Part shown: in pieces, positions 1 to 5,741 of the stretch
Layout of the letters: the number at the start of each line of letters is the position of its first letter
How positions within the stretch are numbered: position 1 is the stretch's first letter
Source: Granulosicoccus sp964449565
Lineage (GTDB): Bacteria; Pseudomonadota; Gammaproteobacteria; Granulosicoccales; Granulosicoccaceae
Assembly: GCA_964449565.1 (NCBI GenBank)
Contig: CAYUZB010000170.1
Span: 1 to 5,741, forward strand
Direction: 5' to 3'
DNA length: 5,741 bases
Translations under genes and position numbers: made by a program
The notes under the pieces: generated by a model
Database searches by the model: none
Seen by the model: only the letters and a program-made list of their open reading frames with translations
Told to the model about the DNA's origin: nothing

Positions 1-8
1 AAATATAC

Positions 9-40
9 TTGACCAGATGGCATGTATTGGTAAATAATAT
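9..40 (+). promoter_or_regulatory. Candidate sigma-70-like promoter upstream of dctP (weak)
   Basis: A TTGACC hexamer at 9-14 resembles a -35 box. The A/T-rich stretch at 31-40 offers poor -10 candidates: TAAATA at 31-36 with a 16-base spacer, or TAATAT at 35-40 with a 20-base spacer. Neither is a good match with ideal spacing, so this is only a plausible placement. If correct, the -10 region lies inside the inverted repeat at 28-46, a layout typical of repression by promoter occlusion. No convincing sigma-54 -24/-12 element was seen in the leader. Confidence 0.22.
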
Positions 41-46
41 TTACCA
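28..46. promoter_or_regulatory. Inverted repeat, candidate operator upstream of dctP
   Basis: TGGTAAAT at 28-35 and ATTTACCA at 39-46 are exact reverse complements separated by AAT. The symmetry resumes weakly outward (bases 25-26 pair with 48-49). It lies about 70 bases before the dctP start and overlaps the possible -10 region. The A/T-rich arms with no following U-tract make a transcription-factor site more likely than a terminator. TGGT...ACCA ends occur in operators of several GntR- and LacI-type regulators, but spacing and core do not let me assign a family, and no regulator gene is present in the window. Confidence 0.5.
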
Positions 47-97
47 GTAACTTGCTGGAGCGGGTTTCTGGGGCGGTATTTAGCCATTCATTCGAAT

Positions 98-104
98 AAG
101 AGGA
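98..104 (+). promoter_or_regulatory. Ribosome binding site deciding the dctP start
   Basis: AAGAGGA at 98-104 is a good Shine-Dalgarno match. It leaves 10 bases before ATG at 115 but only 4 before the in-frame TTG at 109. ATG 115 is therefore the better start; the TTG start would add just two residues (M-D) ahead of the signal peptide. Confidence 0.7.
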
Positions 105-114
105 CTACTTGGAC

Positions 115-1149
115 ATGAATTTAATCGTTAAAGCGACGGCGATAAGCATTGCGCTGACAACCGCTGCCTCGGCGCAGGAAAAACTGGAAATGACGTCGGC
201 ATTTGGACAACATCTGCCTATTCTGGGAACCGCGGCTGTTGATTTTGTCGAAAAAATCAATGGTATTTCCGATCAAATTGAGTTCGAGCATTTTGATCCG
301 GGCAAACTGGTTCCGACACTTGAAGCTCTGGATGCGGTGTCCGCCGGTTCGGTAGATGCGGCTTACGCCACAACGGGCTATTGGCAGGGCAAGATAAACG
401 CCGCTTCATTGTTTGCAGCTGTGCCCTTTGGCCCTGAAGCCAGTGAGTTTATTGGCTGGGTTTTGTATGACGATGGTGCAAAATACTGGCAGCAAATGTA
501 TGACGACAATGGCTACGATGTCAAAACGCTTCCCTGCGGTGTCATAGCACCGGAAACCTCCGGTTGGTTCAAGAAAGAAATCAATACGGTTGAAGATCTG
601 AAAGGGCTGAATATGCGATTTTTCGGCCTTGGTGCGAAGGCTATGGAAAAGCTGGGTGTGTCAACGTCTCTATTAGGTGCATCAGATATCTTTCCAGCGC
701 TTGAGCGTGGTGCTATCGACGCGACTGAGTTCTCCATGCCGCTTATCGATGCGCGTTTAGGTTTTCACAAGATAGCCAAATACAATTACTTTCCAGGTTG
801 GCATCAACCGGCAACACTATTTGAACTACTGGTTAACCGCGACATTTGGGATGACCTGGACGAAAAGGCGCAAAAGCAAATTGAAGTCGCCTGTCTCGCT
901 AACATCACGACCAACCTTGCAGAAGGTGAAGCGTTGAATTACGCAGCGATGGTTGAGAACGAAACCAACCATGGCGTCATTATAAAACAGTGGTCACCGG
1001 AGATGCTCGCAGCTTTTGAAGGCGCCTGGAATGAAGTTGCAGCAGAACTCGCGGCTGACGATGAATTCTTTAAAGAGGTGTGGGCCGACTTTCAAGCGTA
1101 TCGTGAAGGTTACAGCGTTTGGTCAAAGGCCATCTATCTTCCGCGATAG
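115..1149 (+). CDS. dctP: TRAP transporter solute-binding protein, TakP/DctP family
   Basis: This is the periplasmic receptor of a tripartite ATP-independent periplasmic (TRAP) transporter. It captures a carboxylate ligand and delivers it to the DctQM permease encoded just downstream. The start is taken at ATG 115, giving 344 residues, the usual size. Residues 1-20 form a Sec signal peptide (K near the N-terminus, hydrophobic core, likely cleavage at ASA|QE). The mature part follows the TakP pattern: a GWF..EINT segment near 150-158, the LNMRF segment with the expected ligand-carboxylate arginine R168, DIFPALERG at 191-199, the DATE segment ending at E205, and YFPGWH near 225-230. From memory of TakP, the positions corresponding to its Gln156 and Trp215 are here E147 and F206, so ligand or ion coordination may differ. 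C141 and C260 could form a periplasmic disulfide. Downstream linkage to a 2-hydroxy-acid dehydrogenase points to a 2-hydroxy- or 2-keto-monocarboxylate ligand (inference). The family is secure; the ligand is not. Confidence 0.93.
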   Translation: MNLIVKATAISIALTTAASAQEKLEMTSAFGQHLPILGTAAVDFVEKINGISDQIEFEHFDPGKLVPTLEALDAVSAGSVDAAYATTGYWQGKINAASLFAAVPFGPEASEFIGWVLYDDGAKYWQQMYDDNGYDVKTLPCGVIAPETSGWFKKEINTVEDLKGLNMRFFGLGAKAMEKLGVSTSLLGASDIFPALERGAIDATEFSMPLIDARLGFHKIAKYNYFPGWHQPATLFELLVNRDIWDDLDEKAQKQIEVACLANITTNLAEGEALNYAAMVENETNHGVIIKQWSPEMLAAFEGAWNEVAAELAADDEFFKEVWADFQAYREGYSVWSKAIYLPR

Positions 1150-1177
1150 TTGCCGCCACTTGAGCACCAGAACAGAT

Positions 1178-1215
1178 CGAAGTGCCTACCTGAGTACCTG
1201 AGGTGGGCACTTTCG
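1178..1215 (+). other. Intercistronic stem-loop between dctP and dctQ
   Basis: AAGTGCCTACCT at 1180-1191 pairs with AGGTGGGCACTT at 1201-1212 as a 12-base-pair RNA stem with one U-G wobble and a 9-base loop. The stem can extend to CG/CG at 1178-1179 and 1214-1215 across a one-base bulge. No U-run follows (the next bases are GGTGCGCTGAG), so it is not a classical terminator. It fills the only sizeable gap in the operon. Such hairpins often protect the 3' end of the upstream message or cause partial termination, which would give more binding protein than permease. The role is inferred; the structure is directly visible. Confidence 0.65.
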
Positions 1216-1233
1216 GTGCGCTGAGAAAAAAGA

Positions 1234-2025
1234 ATGCCAAACGATACAGAAATTGCTGACGAGCAGGCCGTTGACACCGCCCAACAAGTCATTGATGGAG
1301 TCGATCCGAAAACGTGTGTGGATCGATTTGTCGTTCGTTTTGGTAGCTTCGTCTCCTGGTTGTTTCCCTTGTTGATGATCGCCATTTGCTCGCAAGTGGT
1401 GATGCGCAAGATGGGTAGCAACCAGGCCTGGTTGGATGATGCGCAGTGGTGGATGTATGGCCTGGCAGTCACCGTGGGGTTTGTTTATGCAATCACGCTG
1501 CAGAGTCATGTGCGTGTTGACATTTTGTATTTGAATTTCAGGCCGGCGAAAAAAGCCCGTACCGATATATTCGGGCTTGGGTGGATGCTGTTGCCTTTTT
1601 TGATATTGATGACAGATGTGCTTTTTAGCTATTCATGGACATCGTTTCTCGCCCGTGAAGGTTCTGATAGTCCCAATGGACTGCATAAGCTGTACTTGCT
1701 GAAAATGTCATTACCGTGGATTTTTGTTATTGCGATGGCGGCAACCGTATCGATGACAATGCGCCATTTAAGGGAAATTGCTCCGGTGCGTCTGTGGACA
1801 CTTTTGTTGGCGATGTTCCCAGCGGCCTGGTTCGCCACGGAGCGATTCATCTACTACGTGTTGTGGTGGTTTGTGCGTTTTTCCAGTCCCGATATAAAAC
1901 CTAGTCGAATACGCAAAGAGCCTTTGTTAGAGCCTGCGATGTGGATTGCGCTAGGTATTGTTTTGATTGCCATGGTGGTCAGCATTGCCTTGTCCCGTCG
2001 TTCAGCGAAGAGCTTAAAAGTCTGA
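1234..2025 (+). CDS. dctQ: TRAP transporter small permease, DctQ type, with extended C-terminus
   Basis: This is the small integral-membrane subunit of the TRAP transporter, which works in complex with DctM. At 263 residues it is longer than the roughly 160-230 residues usual for DctQ. Hydrophobic segments lie near residues 34-56, 72-90, 113-134 and 157-176, the four helices expected for the family. Two more follow near 187-212 and 232-254, joined by a basic, proline-containing loop (about 215-231). Family hallmarks are W66 with D68/D69 and Q71 before helix 2, the HVRVDI motif at 92-97, and the GL..LYLLK segment at 149-157 leading into helix 4. The N-terminal 30 residues are acidic and hydrophilic. 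The Shine-Dalgarno is weak (only GAG plus an A-run before ATG 1234). It follows dctP by 84 bases, and its stop overlaps the likely dctM start. The family is clear from motifs and context; the role of the extra helices is unknown. Confidence 0.88.
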   Translation: MPNDTEIADEQAVDTAQQVIDGVDPKTCVDRFVVRFGSFVSWLFPLLMIAICSQVVMRKMGSNQAWLDDAQWWMYGLAVTVGFVYAITLQSHVRVDILYLNFRPAKKARTDIFGLGWMLLPFLILMTDVLFSYSWTSFLAREGSDSPNGLHKLYLLKMSLPWIFVIAMAATVSMTMRHLREIAPVRLWTLLLAMFPAAWFATERFIYYVLWWFVRFSSPDIKPSRIRKEPLLEPAMWIALGIVLIAMVVSIALSRRSAKSLKV

Positions 2026-2027
2026 TG
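2023..2027 (+). promoter_or_regulatory. Stop-start overlap coupling dctQ to dctM
   Basis: The bases TGATG join the dctQ stop (TGA, 2023-2025) to the likely dctM start (ATG, 2025-2027) with a one-base overlap. A purine-rich GAAGAG at 2007-2012 lies 12 bases upstream and is a modest ribosome binding site. This layout suggests translational coupling, which would keep the two permease subunits in step. In-frame ATGs at 2040, 2043 and 2055 remain possible starts. Confidence 0.55.
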
Positions 2028-3473
2028 CAAGTATTAGCGATGATGGGTGAGGTGATGGATTTAAACCAATGGCTGGTTATGGCCATGTTTCTGTCCTTTA
2101 TCTATCTGCTTTTTCGAGGAATACCGGTAGCCTACGCTTTGGTTGGGGTAAGCCTTATATTCATTGTTCTCGGTGAATTTATTCTGGATCCGAATCGAAG
2201 ATACATCAATGAATTTATCGAATTTGATCGAGTTGGCCTGGGTTACAAAAAATTGTTTGTAAGTGGTGGCCGGTTTTTCGGTAGCACGATAAAAAATCCG
2301 GTGCTTGTTGCATTGCCCATGTTTATATACATGGGGTTGATGCTGGATCAATCTGGTCTGGCCCAGCGAATGATGAAATCAATGCAAGTGCTGTTCGGGG
2401 CGTTGCGTGGTGGTCTTGCGCTGTCAGTTATGTTGATCGGAATCATCCTGGCGGCATCAACGGGGGTTATCGGAGCGTCAGTAGTGCTGTTAGGTATGAT
2501 GGGTATTCCGGCCATGATGGAGCAGGGGTACAAGGAACCGATTGCCGCTGGCACCGTTGCGGCATCAGGTACCTTGGGCATTCTGATTCCACCTTCGATC
2601 ATGCTGGTCATCATGTCGGATCAGTTGGCGATCTCCTTGGGCGATCTATTTATGGGCGCACTCATTCCCGGATTGTTGCTTGGTGGCTTGTATATTCTTT
2701 TTATTATTATTTACGGAATTATCAAACCTGCGGCCATGCCTTTACCAGAAAACCGACAGGCAATATCGGCGAACGTGATTTTGGGTGTCGCGTTGTCGGT
2801 AATTCCCCCGTTTGGTCTTATCCTGCTTGTGCTCGGGTCAATTTTCTTTGGCTTGGCGACACCCACTGAAGCCTCTGGTCTGGGGGCGATGGGGGCCACA
2901 CTACTGGCATTGTTCAACCGGAAATTGAATCTGAAAGTATGCAGCAAAGTAATGCTGCAAACTCTCAATACTTCAGGGTATATAGTCGGCATTTTTATTA
3001 CCGCTTCATTTTTCGCCTTTGTTTTACGCCGCTATGGCGGCGATGAAATCATTGAGAATATGGTGCTGGGTTCCTTTGATAATCCTTATATGGTGGTTGT
3101 CTTTATTCTTTTTATGATTTTTTGTTTAGGCTTCTTGCTGGACTGGATAGAGATTACGCTTATCGTAATGCCGCTTATTTTGCCGGTCATTTTATCTCTT
3201 GAGCTTGCGGTAAATGGCTTCGGTGTGGTTAACGACCCGTCGGTTGTCTGGTTTGCGATTCTGGTTGCCATTACGCTGCAGACATCCTTTTTAACGCCAC
3301 CTGTCGGGTTTGCACTTTTTTATCTCAAGGGTATTTGCCCGCCAAGTGTCACGATAGGAAAAATTTATCGTGGTGTGGTGCCATTCGTGTTTCTCCAGCT
3401 ATTGGGATTGGCAATTGTGTTCTTTTTCCCGGCGCTTACCACTTGGTTGCCGGCTGTCGCGTATGGTAAATAA
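2025..3473 (+). CDS. dctM: TRAP transporter large permease, DctM type
   Basis: This is the large membrane subunit that carries out ion-coupled (usually Na+) substrate translocation in the inner membrane. The reading frame is open from 1941, but a start there would lie 85 bases inside dctQ and add a hydrophilic, cysteine-rich leader unlike the family. ATG 2025 is preferred and gives 482 residues; ATG 2055 (MDLNQW...) would also leave the first helix intact. The protein is hydrophobic throughout, with a dozen or more predicted helices. Family signatures are STGVIGAS at 145-152, MMGIPAMMEQGY at 158-169, GTLGILIPPS at 182-191, LATPTEASG at 277-285, DWIEITLIVMPL at 373-384 and LTPPVGFALFYLKG at 423-436. 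A hydrophilic insert near residues 54-92, between early helices, fits the larger TakM/mannitol-chloroaromatic-type branch. The flavoenzyme gene starts three bases after its stop, so both are surely on one transcript. Confidence 0.92.
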   Translation: MQVLAMMGEVMDLNQWLVMAMFLSFIYLLFRGIPVAYALVGVSLIFIVLGEFILDPNRRYINEFIEFDRVGLGYKKLFVSGGRFFGSTIKNPVLVALPMFIYMGLMLDQSGLAQRMMKSMQVLFGALRGGLALSVMLIGIILAASTGVIGASVVLLGMMGIPAMMEQGYKEPIAAGTVAASGTLGILIPPSIMLVIMSDQLAISLGDLFMGALIPGLLLGGLYILFIIIYGIIKPAAMPLPENRQAISANVILGVALSVIPPFGLILLVLGSIFFGLATPTEASGLGAMGATLLALFNRKLNLKVCSKVMLQTLNTSGYIVGIFITASFFAFVLRRYGGDEIIENMVLGSFDNPYMVVVFILFMIFCLGFLLDWIEITLIVMPLILPVILSLELAVNGFGVVNDPSVVWFAILVAITLQTSFLTPPVGFALFYLKGICPPSVTIGKIYRGVVPFVFLQLLGLAIVFFFPALTTWLPAVAYGK

Positions 3474-3476
3474 TTA

Positions 3477-4631
3477 ATGAGGCTAAACACTTGCTATAAC
3501 TTTCATGACTATCGAGCATTGGCAAAACATCGATTGCCTGGGCCAATATTTAATTACATAGATGGTGCGGCTGATGATGAAATCACTTATCGTCGTAATA
3601 CTCAAGCGTATGAAGACGTTAAGCTGATTCCGAATGTATTACGTGGTGTGGCTGATGTCGATCTTTCAGTCACGGTCATGGGGCATAATCTGGATGTGCC
3701 ATTTTATATGTCGCCCACGGCATTGCAGCGACTGTTCCATCACCAGGGGGAGAATGCGGTAGCTTACGTTGCAGAAGAGTTTGGTACGTTGTTTGGCGTA
3801 TCGTCCTTGGGAACAGCATCATTGGAGGAGCTGCGTAAAAAGCATGATAATCCGCAGGTCTATCAGTTCTATTTCCACAAGGATCGTGGTCTGAATACAG
3901 CCATGATGCAACGCGCCAAAGCGGCGGGTGTTGATGTCATGATGCTTACTGTTGACAGCATCACGGGCGGTAATCGTGAACGGGATCTACGCACTGGATT
4001 CACTATTCCGATGCAATTAAACCTTGCGGGTATTTTCCAGTTTCTATCAAAACCTGCCTGGGGTCTGAATTACCTGACGCATGAAAAATTTCGATTACCT
4101 CAGTTGGAAGATCATGTGGATATGAGTGATGGAGCGATGTCTATAGGACGTTACTTTACAGAGATGCTTGACCCAACCATGGATTGGGATGATGTAGCGT
4201 CGATGGTTCAGGAATGGGATGGGCAGTTTTGTCTCAAAGGTGTGATGTCGGTGGAGGATGCCGAGCGTGCGGCTGATATTGGCTGCACCGGTATTGTTTT
4301 ATCGAATCACGGTGGTCGACAGCTTGATGGGTCTACTGCGGCATTTGATCAACTGGAGGAGGTTGTCGCAGCTGTAGGCGACCGTCTTGACGTGATGATC
4401 GATGGCGGCATTCAACGTGGTACCCATGTACTGAAGGCGCTCGCCTGCGGTGCCAGGGCGGTGGGGCTGGGTCGCTTTTATCTATATGCGCTCGCAGCAG
4501 GTGGTGAGGCAGGTGTTCGTCACGCCATGAATACGCTGCATGCAGAGGTGCTGCGAGATATGCGTTTAATGGGATGCAGGAGTATCTCGGAGCTACGTCC
4601 GGGCATGCTGTCGCAAAACCGTGTCATCTGA
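3477..4631 (+). CDS. lldD: FMN-dependent alpha-hydroxy-acid dehydrogenase (L-lactate dehydrogenase-like)
   Basis: This protein belongs to the glycolate oxidase / LldD / mandelate dehydrogenase family of TIM-barrel flavoenzymes, which oxidise L-2-hydroxy acids to 2-keto acids. The 384 residues match the usual length. By family comparison the key residues are present: Y27, Q130 and Y132 in QFYFHKDR, T158 and D160, R167 in the NRERD segment, K254 in LKG, catalytic H278 and substrate-binding R281 in SNHGGRQLD, and the FMN-phosphate DGG (309-311), R314 and GR (332-333). A82, where lactate 2-monooxygenase has glycine, argues for a dehydrogenase or oxidase. Residues about 178-202 contain an aromatic, hydrophobic stretch in the variable loop that in membrane-bound relatives contacts the membrane, so a quinone or cytochrome acceptor is plausible. 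The gene lies three bases after dctM without a clear Shine-Dalgarno, suggesting translational coupling. Lactate, glycolate or another 2-hydroxy acid cannot be distinguished from sequence alone. Confidence 0.9.
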   Translation: MRLNTCYNFHDYRALAKHRLPGPIFNYIDGAADDEITYRRNTQAYEDVKLIPNVLRGVADVDLSVTVMGHNLDVPFYMSPTALQRLFHHQGENAVAYVAEEFGTLFGVSSLGTASLEELRKKHDNPQVYQFYFHKDRGLNTAMMQRAKAAGVDVMMLTVDSITGGNRERDLRTGFTIPMQLNLAGIFQFLSKPAWGLNYLTHEKFRLPQLEDHVDMSDGAMSIGRYFTEMLDPTMDWDDVASMVQEWDGQFCLKGVMSVEDAERAADIGCTGIVLSNHGGRQLDGSTAAFDQLEEVVAAVGDRLDVMIDGGIQRGTHVLKALACGARAVGLGRFYLYALAAGGEAGVRHAMNTLHAEVLRDMRLMGCRSISELRPGMLSQNRVI

Positions 4632-4668
4632 ATCTGAAAGCCGCGTCAGCTGAATTGAGGGCAGGTAT

Positions 4669-4701
4669 AAAAAAAGGCTGACTTCGCGATCGAAGCCAGC
4701 C
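4669..4701 (-). terminator. Intrinsic terminator of the minus-strand ABC binding-protein gene
   Basis: On the plus strand, seven A (4669-4675) precede GGCTGACTTCG (4676-4686), a CGAT loop (4687-4690) and CGAAGCCAGCC (4691-4701). Read on the minus strand this is an 11-base-pair stem, with one mismatch position becoming a U-G wobble, followed directly by seven U: a classical Rho-independent terminator. It lies 40 bases after the stop of the minus-strand gene. On the plus strand the same position is an A-C mismatch and no U-run follows, so it should terminate the lldD transcript poorly. Confidence 0.85.
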
Positions 4702-4741
4702 CCACATAACAACTCATATAAAACCGCGCAGTACGAAAAGT

Positions 4742-5741
4742 CTACAAGGCCAACGCTTTATCAATAACCACATGGCTCCACGCACCTGTCGGTGGTGCAC
4801 TAATGACCGGATCAGAACCGCCGGAGAGTAGTGTCTGAACCGTACGCTCATAGTCAGCTGGATCAAGCTTGCCATCGGTACCGGCGGTTAGCTTGTTGAT
4901 CTCACCCATCATGCGTCGTTGGTGTTTCTCGGTTTGTGCACCGGAGGCATCATTGTCGAGCACGATATCGGCAGCCTCATCGGAGTTGTCCCGAGCGTAG
5001 GCCCAGCCTTTCATCGAAGCTGCGACAAAGCGAGCCATCTTGTCGACGAAAGCTTCGTCGGCGAGATTCTCTTCAAGTACGTACAAGCCGTCTTCCATGG
5101 TAGACACACCTTGTTCTTCATACTTGAACACAAGTAGATCGTCTTCCGGGAGGCCTGCGTCGATGATCTGCCAGTACTCGTTATAAGTCATTGTAGAGAC
5201 GCAATCGGCTTGTTTTTGCAGAATAGGGTCAACGTTAAAGCCTTGCTTGAGTACCGTGACGCCATCATCACCACCTTCAGTACCCAGGCCTAGTTGTGAC
5301 ATCCAGCTCAGGAAAGGGTATTCGTTACCGAAAAACCAGACGCCGAGTGTCTTGCCTTTGAAGTCATCGGGTGATGTGATGCCGGTATCTTTACGGCAGG
5401 TCAGCATCATGCCGGATGACTTGAACGGCTGTGCGATGTTAACTAATGGCACGCCTTTTTCACGACTGGCTAAAGCAGACGGCATCCAGTCGACAACGAC
5501 ATCAGCGCCGCCACCAGCGATAACCTGTGGTGGTGCGATGTCAGGTCCACCGGGTTTGATGGTGACATTCAGACCGGCATCTTCATAAAAGCCTTTTTCC
5601 TGAGCGACGTAGTAACCGGCGAACTGCGCCTGGGTTACCCACTTGAGTTGAATGGTTACGTCATCGGCTGCTTGTGCGACTTGCATGGCACTTAAGGATG
5701 CGCCCAGCATCGTCAAGGACAATAGTCCCAACTTGGTGGTT
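4742..5741 (-). CDS. ABC transporter solute-binding protein, NMT1/ThiY-like (5' end beyond window)
   Basis: This is a periplasmic receptor of an ABC importer in the NMT1/THI5-like (SsuA/TauA-related) fold family, whose members bind thiamine-precursor pyrimidines, riboflavin, other N-heterocycles or sulfonates. The frame stays open to the window edge. The first internal start candidate (TTG at 5731) would cut a signal peptide whose lysine lies just upstream (TTKLGLLSL...), so the true start is probably a few codons outside. Numbering from 5731, the peptide likely ends at AQA|ADD (residue 21). Family features are QLKW at 28-31, QFAGYYVAQEKGFYEDAGL at 36-54, PGGPDI at 60-65, a GGGADVVVDW segment at 73-82, GKTLGVWFFGNEYPF at 126-140 and TMTYNEYW at 180-187. 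C112 and C177 might form a disulfide. As I recall, close relatives often sit in pyrimidine or hydantoin catabolic loci and are annotated as pyrimidine ABC receptors; no such neighbour is visible here, so the ligand is open. It converges on the TRAP operon and ends in its own terminator. Confidence 0.85.
   Translation of the reverse strand, partial: TTKLGLLSLTMLGASLSAMQVAQAADDVTIQLKWVTQAQFAGYYVAQEKGFYEDAGLNVTIKPGGPDIAPPQVIAGGGADVVVDWMPSALASREKGVPLVNIAQPFKSSGMMLTCRKDTGITSPDDFKGKTLGVWFFGNEYPFLSWMSQLGLGTEGGDDGVTVLKQGFNVDPILQKQADCVSTMTYNEYWQIIDAGLPEDDLLVFKYEEQGVSTMEDGLYVLEENLADEAFVDKMARFVAASMKGWAYARDNSDEAADIVLDNDASGAQTEKHQRRMMGEINKLTAGTDGKLDPADYERTVQTLLSGGSDPVISAPPTGAWSHVVIDKALAL

Noticed and set aside
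52..82. Second promoter candidate (TTGCTG at 52-57 with TATTTA at 77-82) and a possible sigma-54 element in the same G-rich stretch
   Set aside because: The spacer is 19 bases with a poor -10, and no GG-N10-GC pair with the needed surrounding bases could be aligned.
90..97. Short palindrome ATTCGAAT just before the dctP ribosome binding site
   Set aside because: Eight bases with no extension of symmetry is expected by chance. It could at most form part of a leader structure.
109..114. TTG at 109 as the dctP start
   Set aside because: It is only four bases from the AAGAGGA site, while ATG 115 has normal spacing and leaves a standard signal peptide.
1134..1509. Overlapping minus-strand open frames across the dctP-dctQ junction and start of dctQ
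   Set aside because: They run antisense to a well-supported DctQ, show no recognisable motif and have no ribosome binding site that stands out. They are shadows of the real gene.
2061..3271. Several minus-strand open frames of 61-96 codons opposite dctM
   Set aside because: All lie within a dctM frame carrying clear family motifs. Their translations are low-complexity mirror products of hydrophobic codons, with no domain recognised.
5247..5588. Plus-strand 113-codon open frame opposite the ABC receptor gene
   Set aside because: It is antisense to strong NMT1-like motifs, rich in proline and serine as expected from a reversed frame, and has no supporting start signal.
1..5741. Mobile element, CRISPR array, toxin-antitoxin, defence or RNA genes
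   Set aside because: No transposase, integrase, regularly spaced repeats, tRNA-like cloverleaf or defence-protein motifs were seen. Coding regions fill nearly the whole window with metabolic transport genes.

Overview
The window looks like chromosomal DNA of a moderate-GC proteobacterium, most likely a marine or otherwise free-living gammaproteobacterium. This is inferred from TRAP-transporter content, codon use and the TakP-type binding protein; no taxonomic marker is present. No mobile element, CRISPR array, tRNA or rRNA is visible.

Positions 1-114 are a leader holding a near-perfect 19-base inverted repeat (28-46) that could be an operator, then a clear ribosome binding site. From 115 to 4631 four plus-strand genes form a tight apparent operon. 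They are a secreted TakP/DctP-family TRAP solute-binding protein, an unusually long DctQ-type small permease, a DctM-type large permease whose likely start overlaps the dctQ stop by one base, and, three bases after dctM, an FMN-dependent 2-hydroxy-acid dehydrogenase of the LldD/glycolate oxidase family with its catalytic residues intact. The only sizeable gap inside the operon (dctP-dctQ, 84 bases) holds a strong stem-loop without a U-tract. That suggests differential expression of the binding protein over the permeases.

The simplest reading is a substrate-capture-and-oxidise unit. DctP would bind a 2-hydroxy (or 2-keto) carboxylate such as lactate or glycolate in the periplasm, DctQM would import it with a Na+ gradient, and the flavoenzyme would oxidise it to the keto acid and pass electrons to a quinone, cytochrome or oxygen. 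The substrate is inferred from gene neighbourhood and family knowledge, not proven by the sequence.

From 4742 to the right edge, on the opposite strand and convergent with the operon, lies an NMT1/ThiY-like ABC transporter solute-binding protein. Its signal-peptide start runs off the window. It is closed by an intrinsic terminator (hairpin plus seven U on the minus strand) in the 110-base convergent gap. Its relation to the TRAP operon is probably only adjacency.

Nothing here is a dramatic new system. The most useful leads are the transporter-enzyme linkage, the extended DctQ, the intercistronic hairpin and the promoter-proximal inverted repeat.
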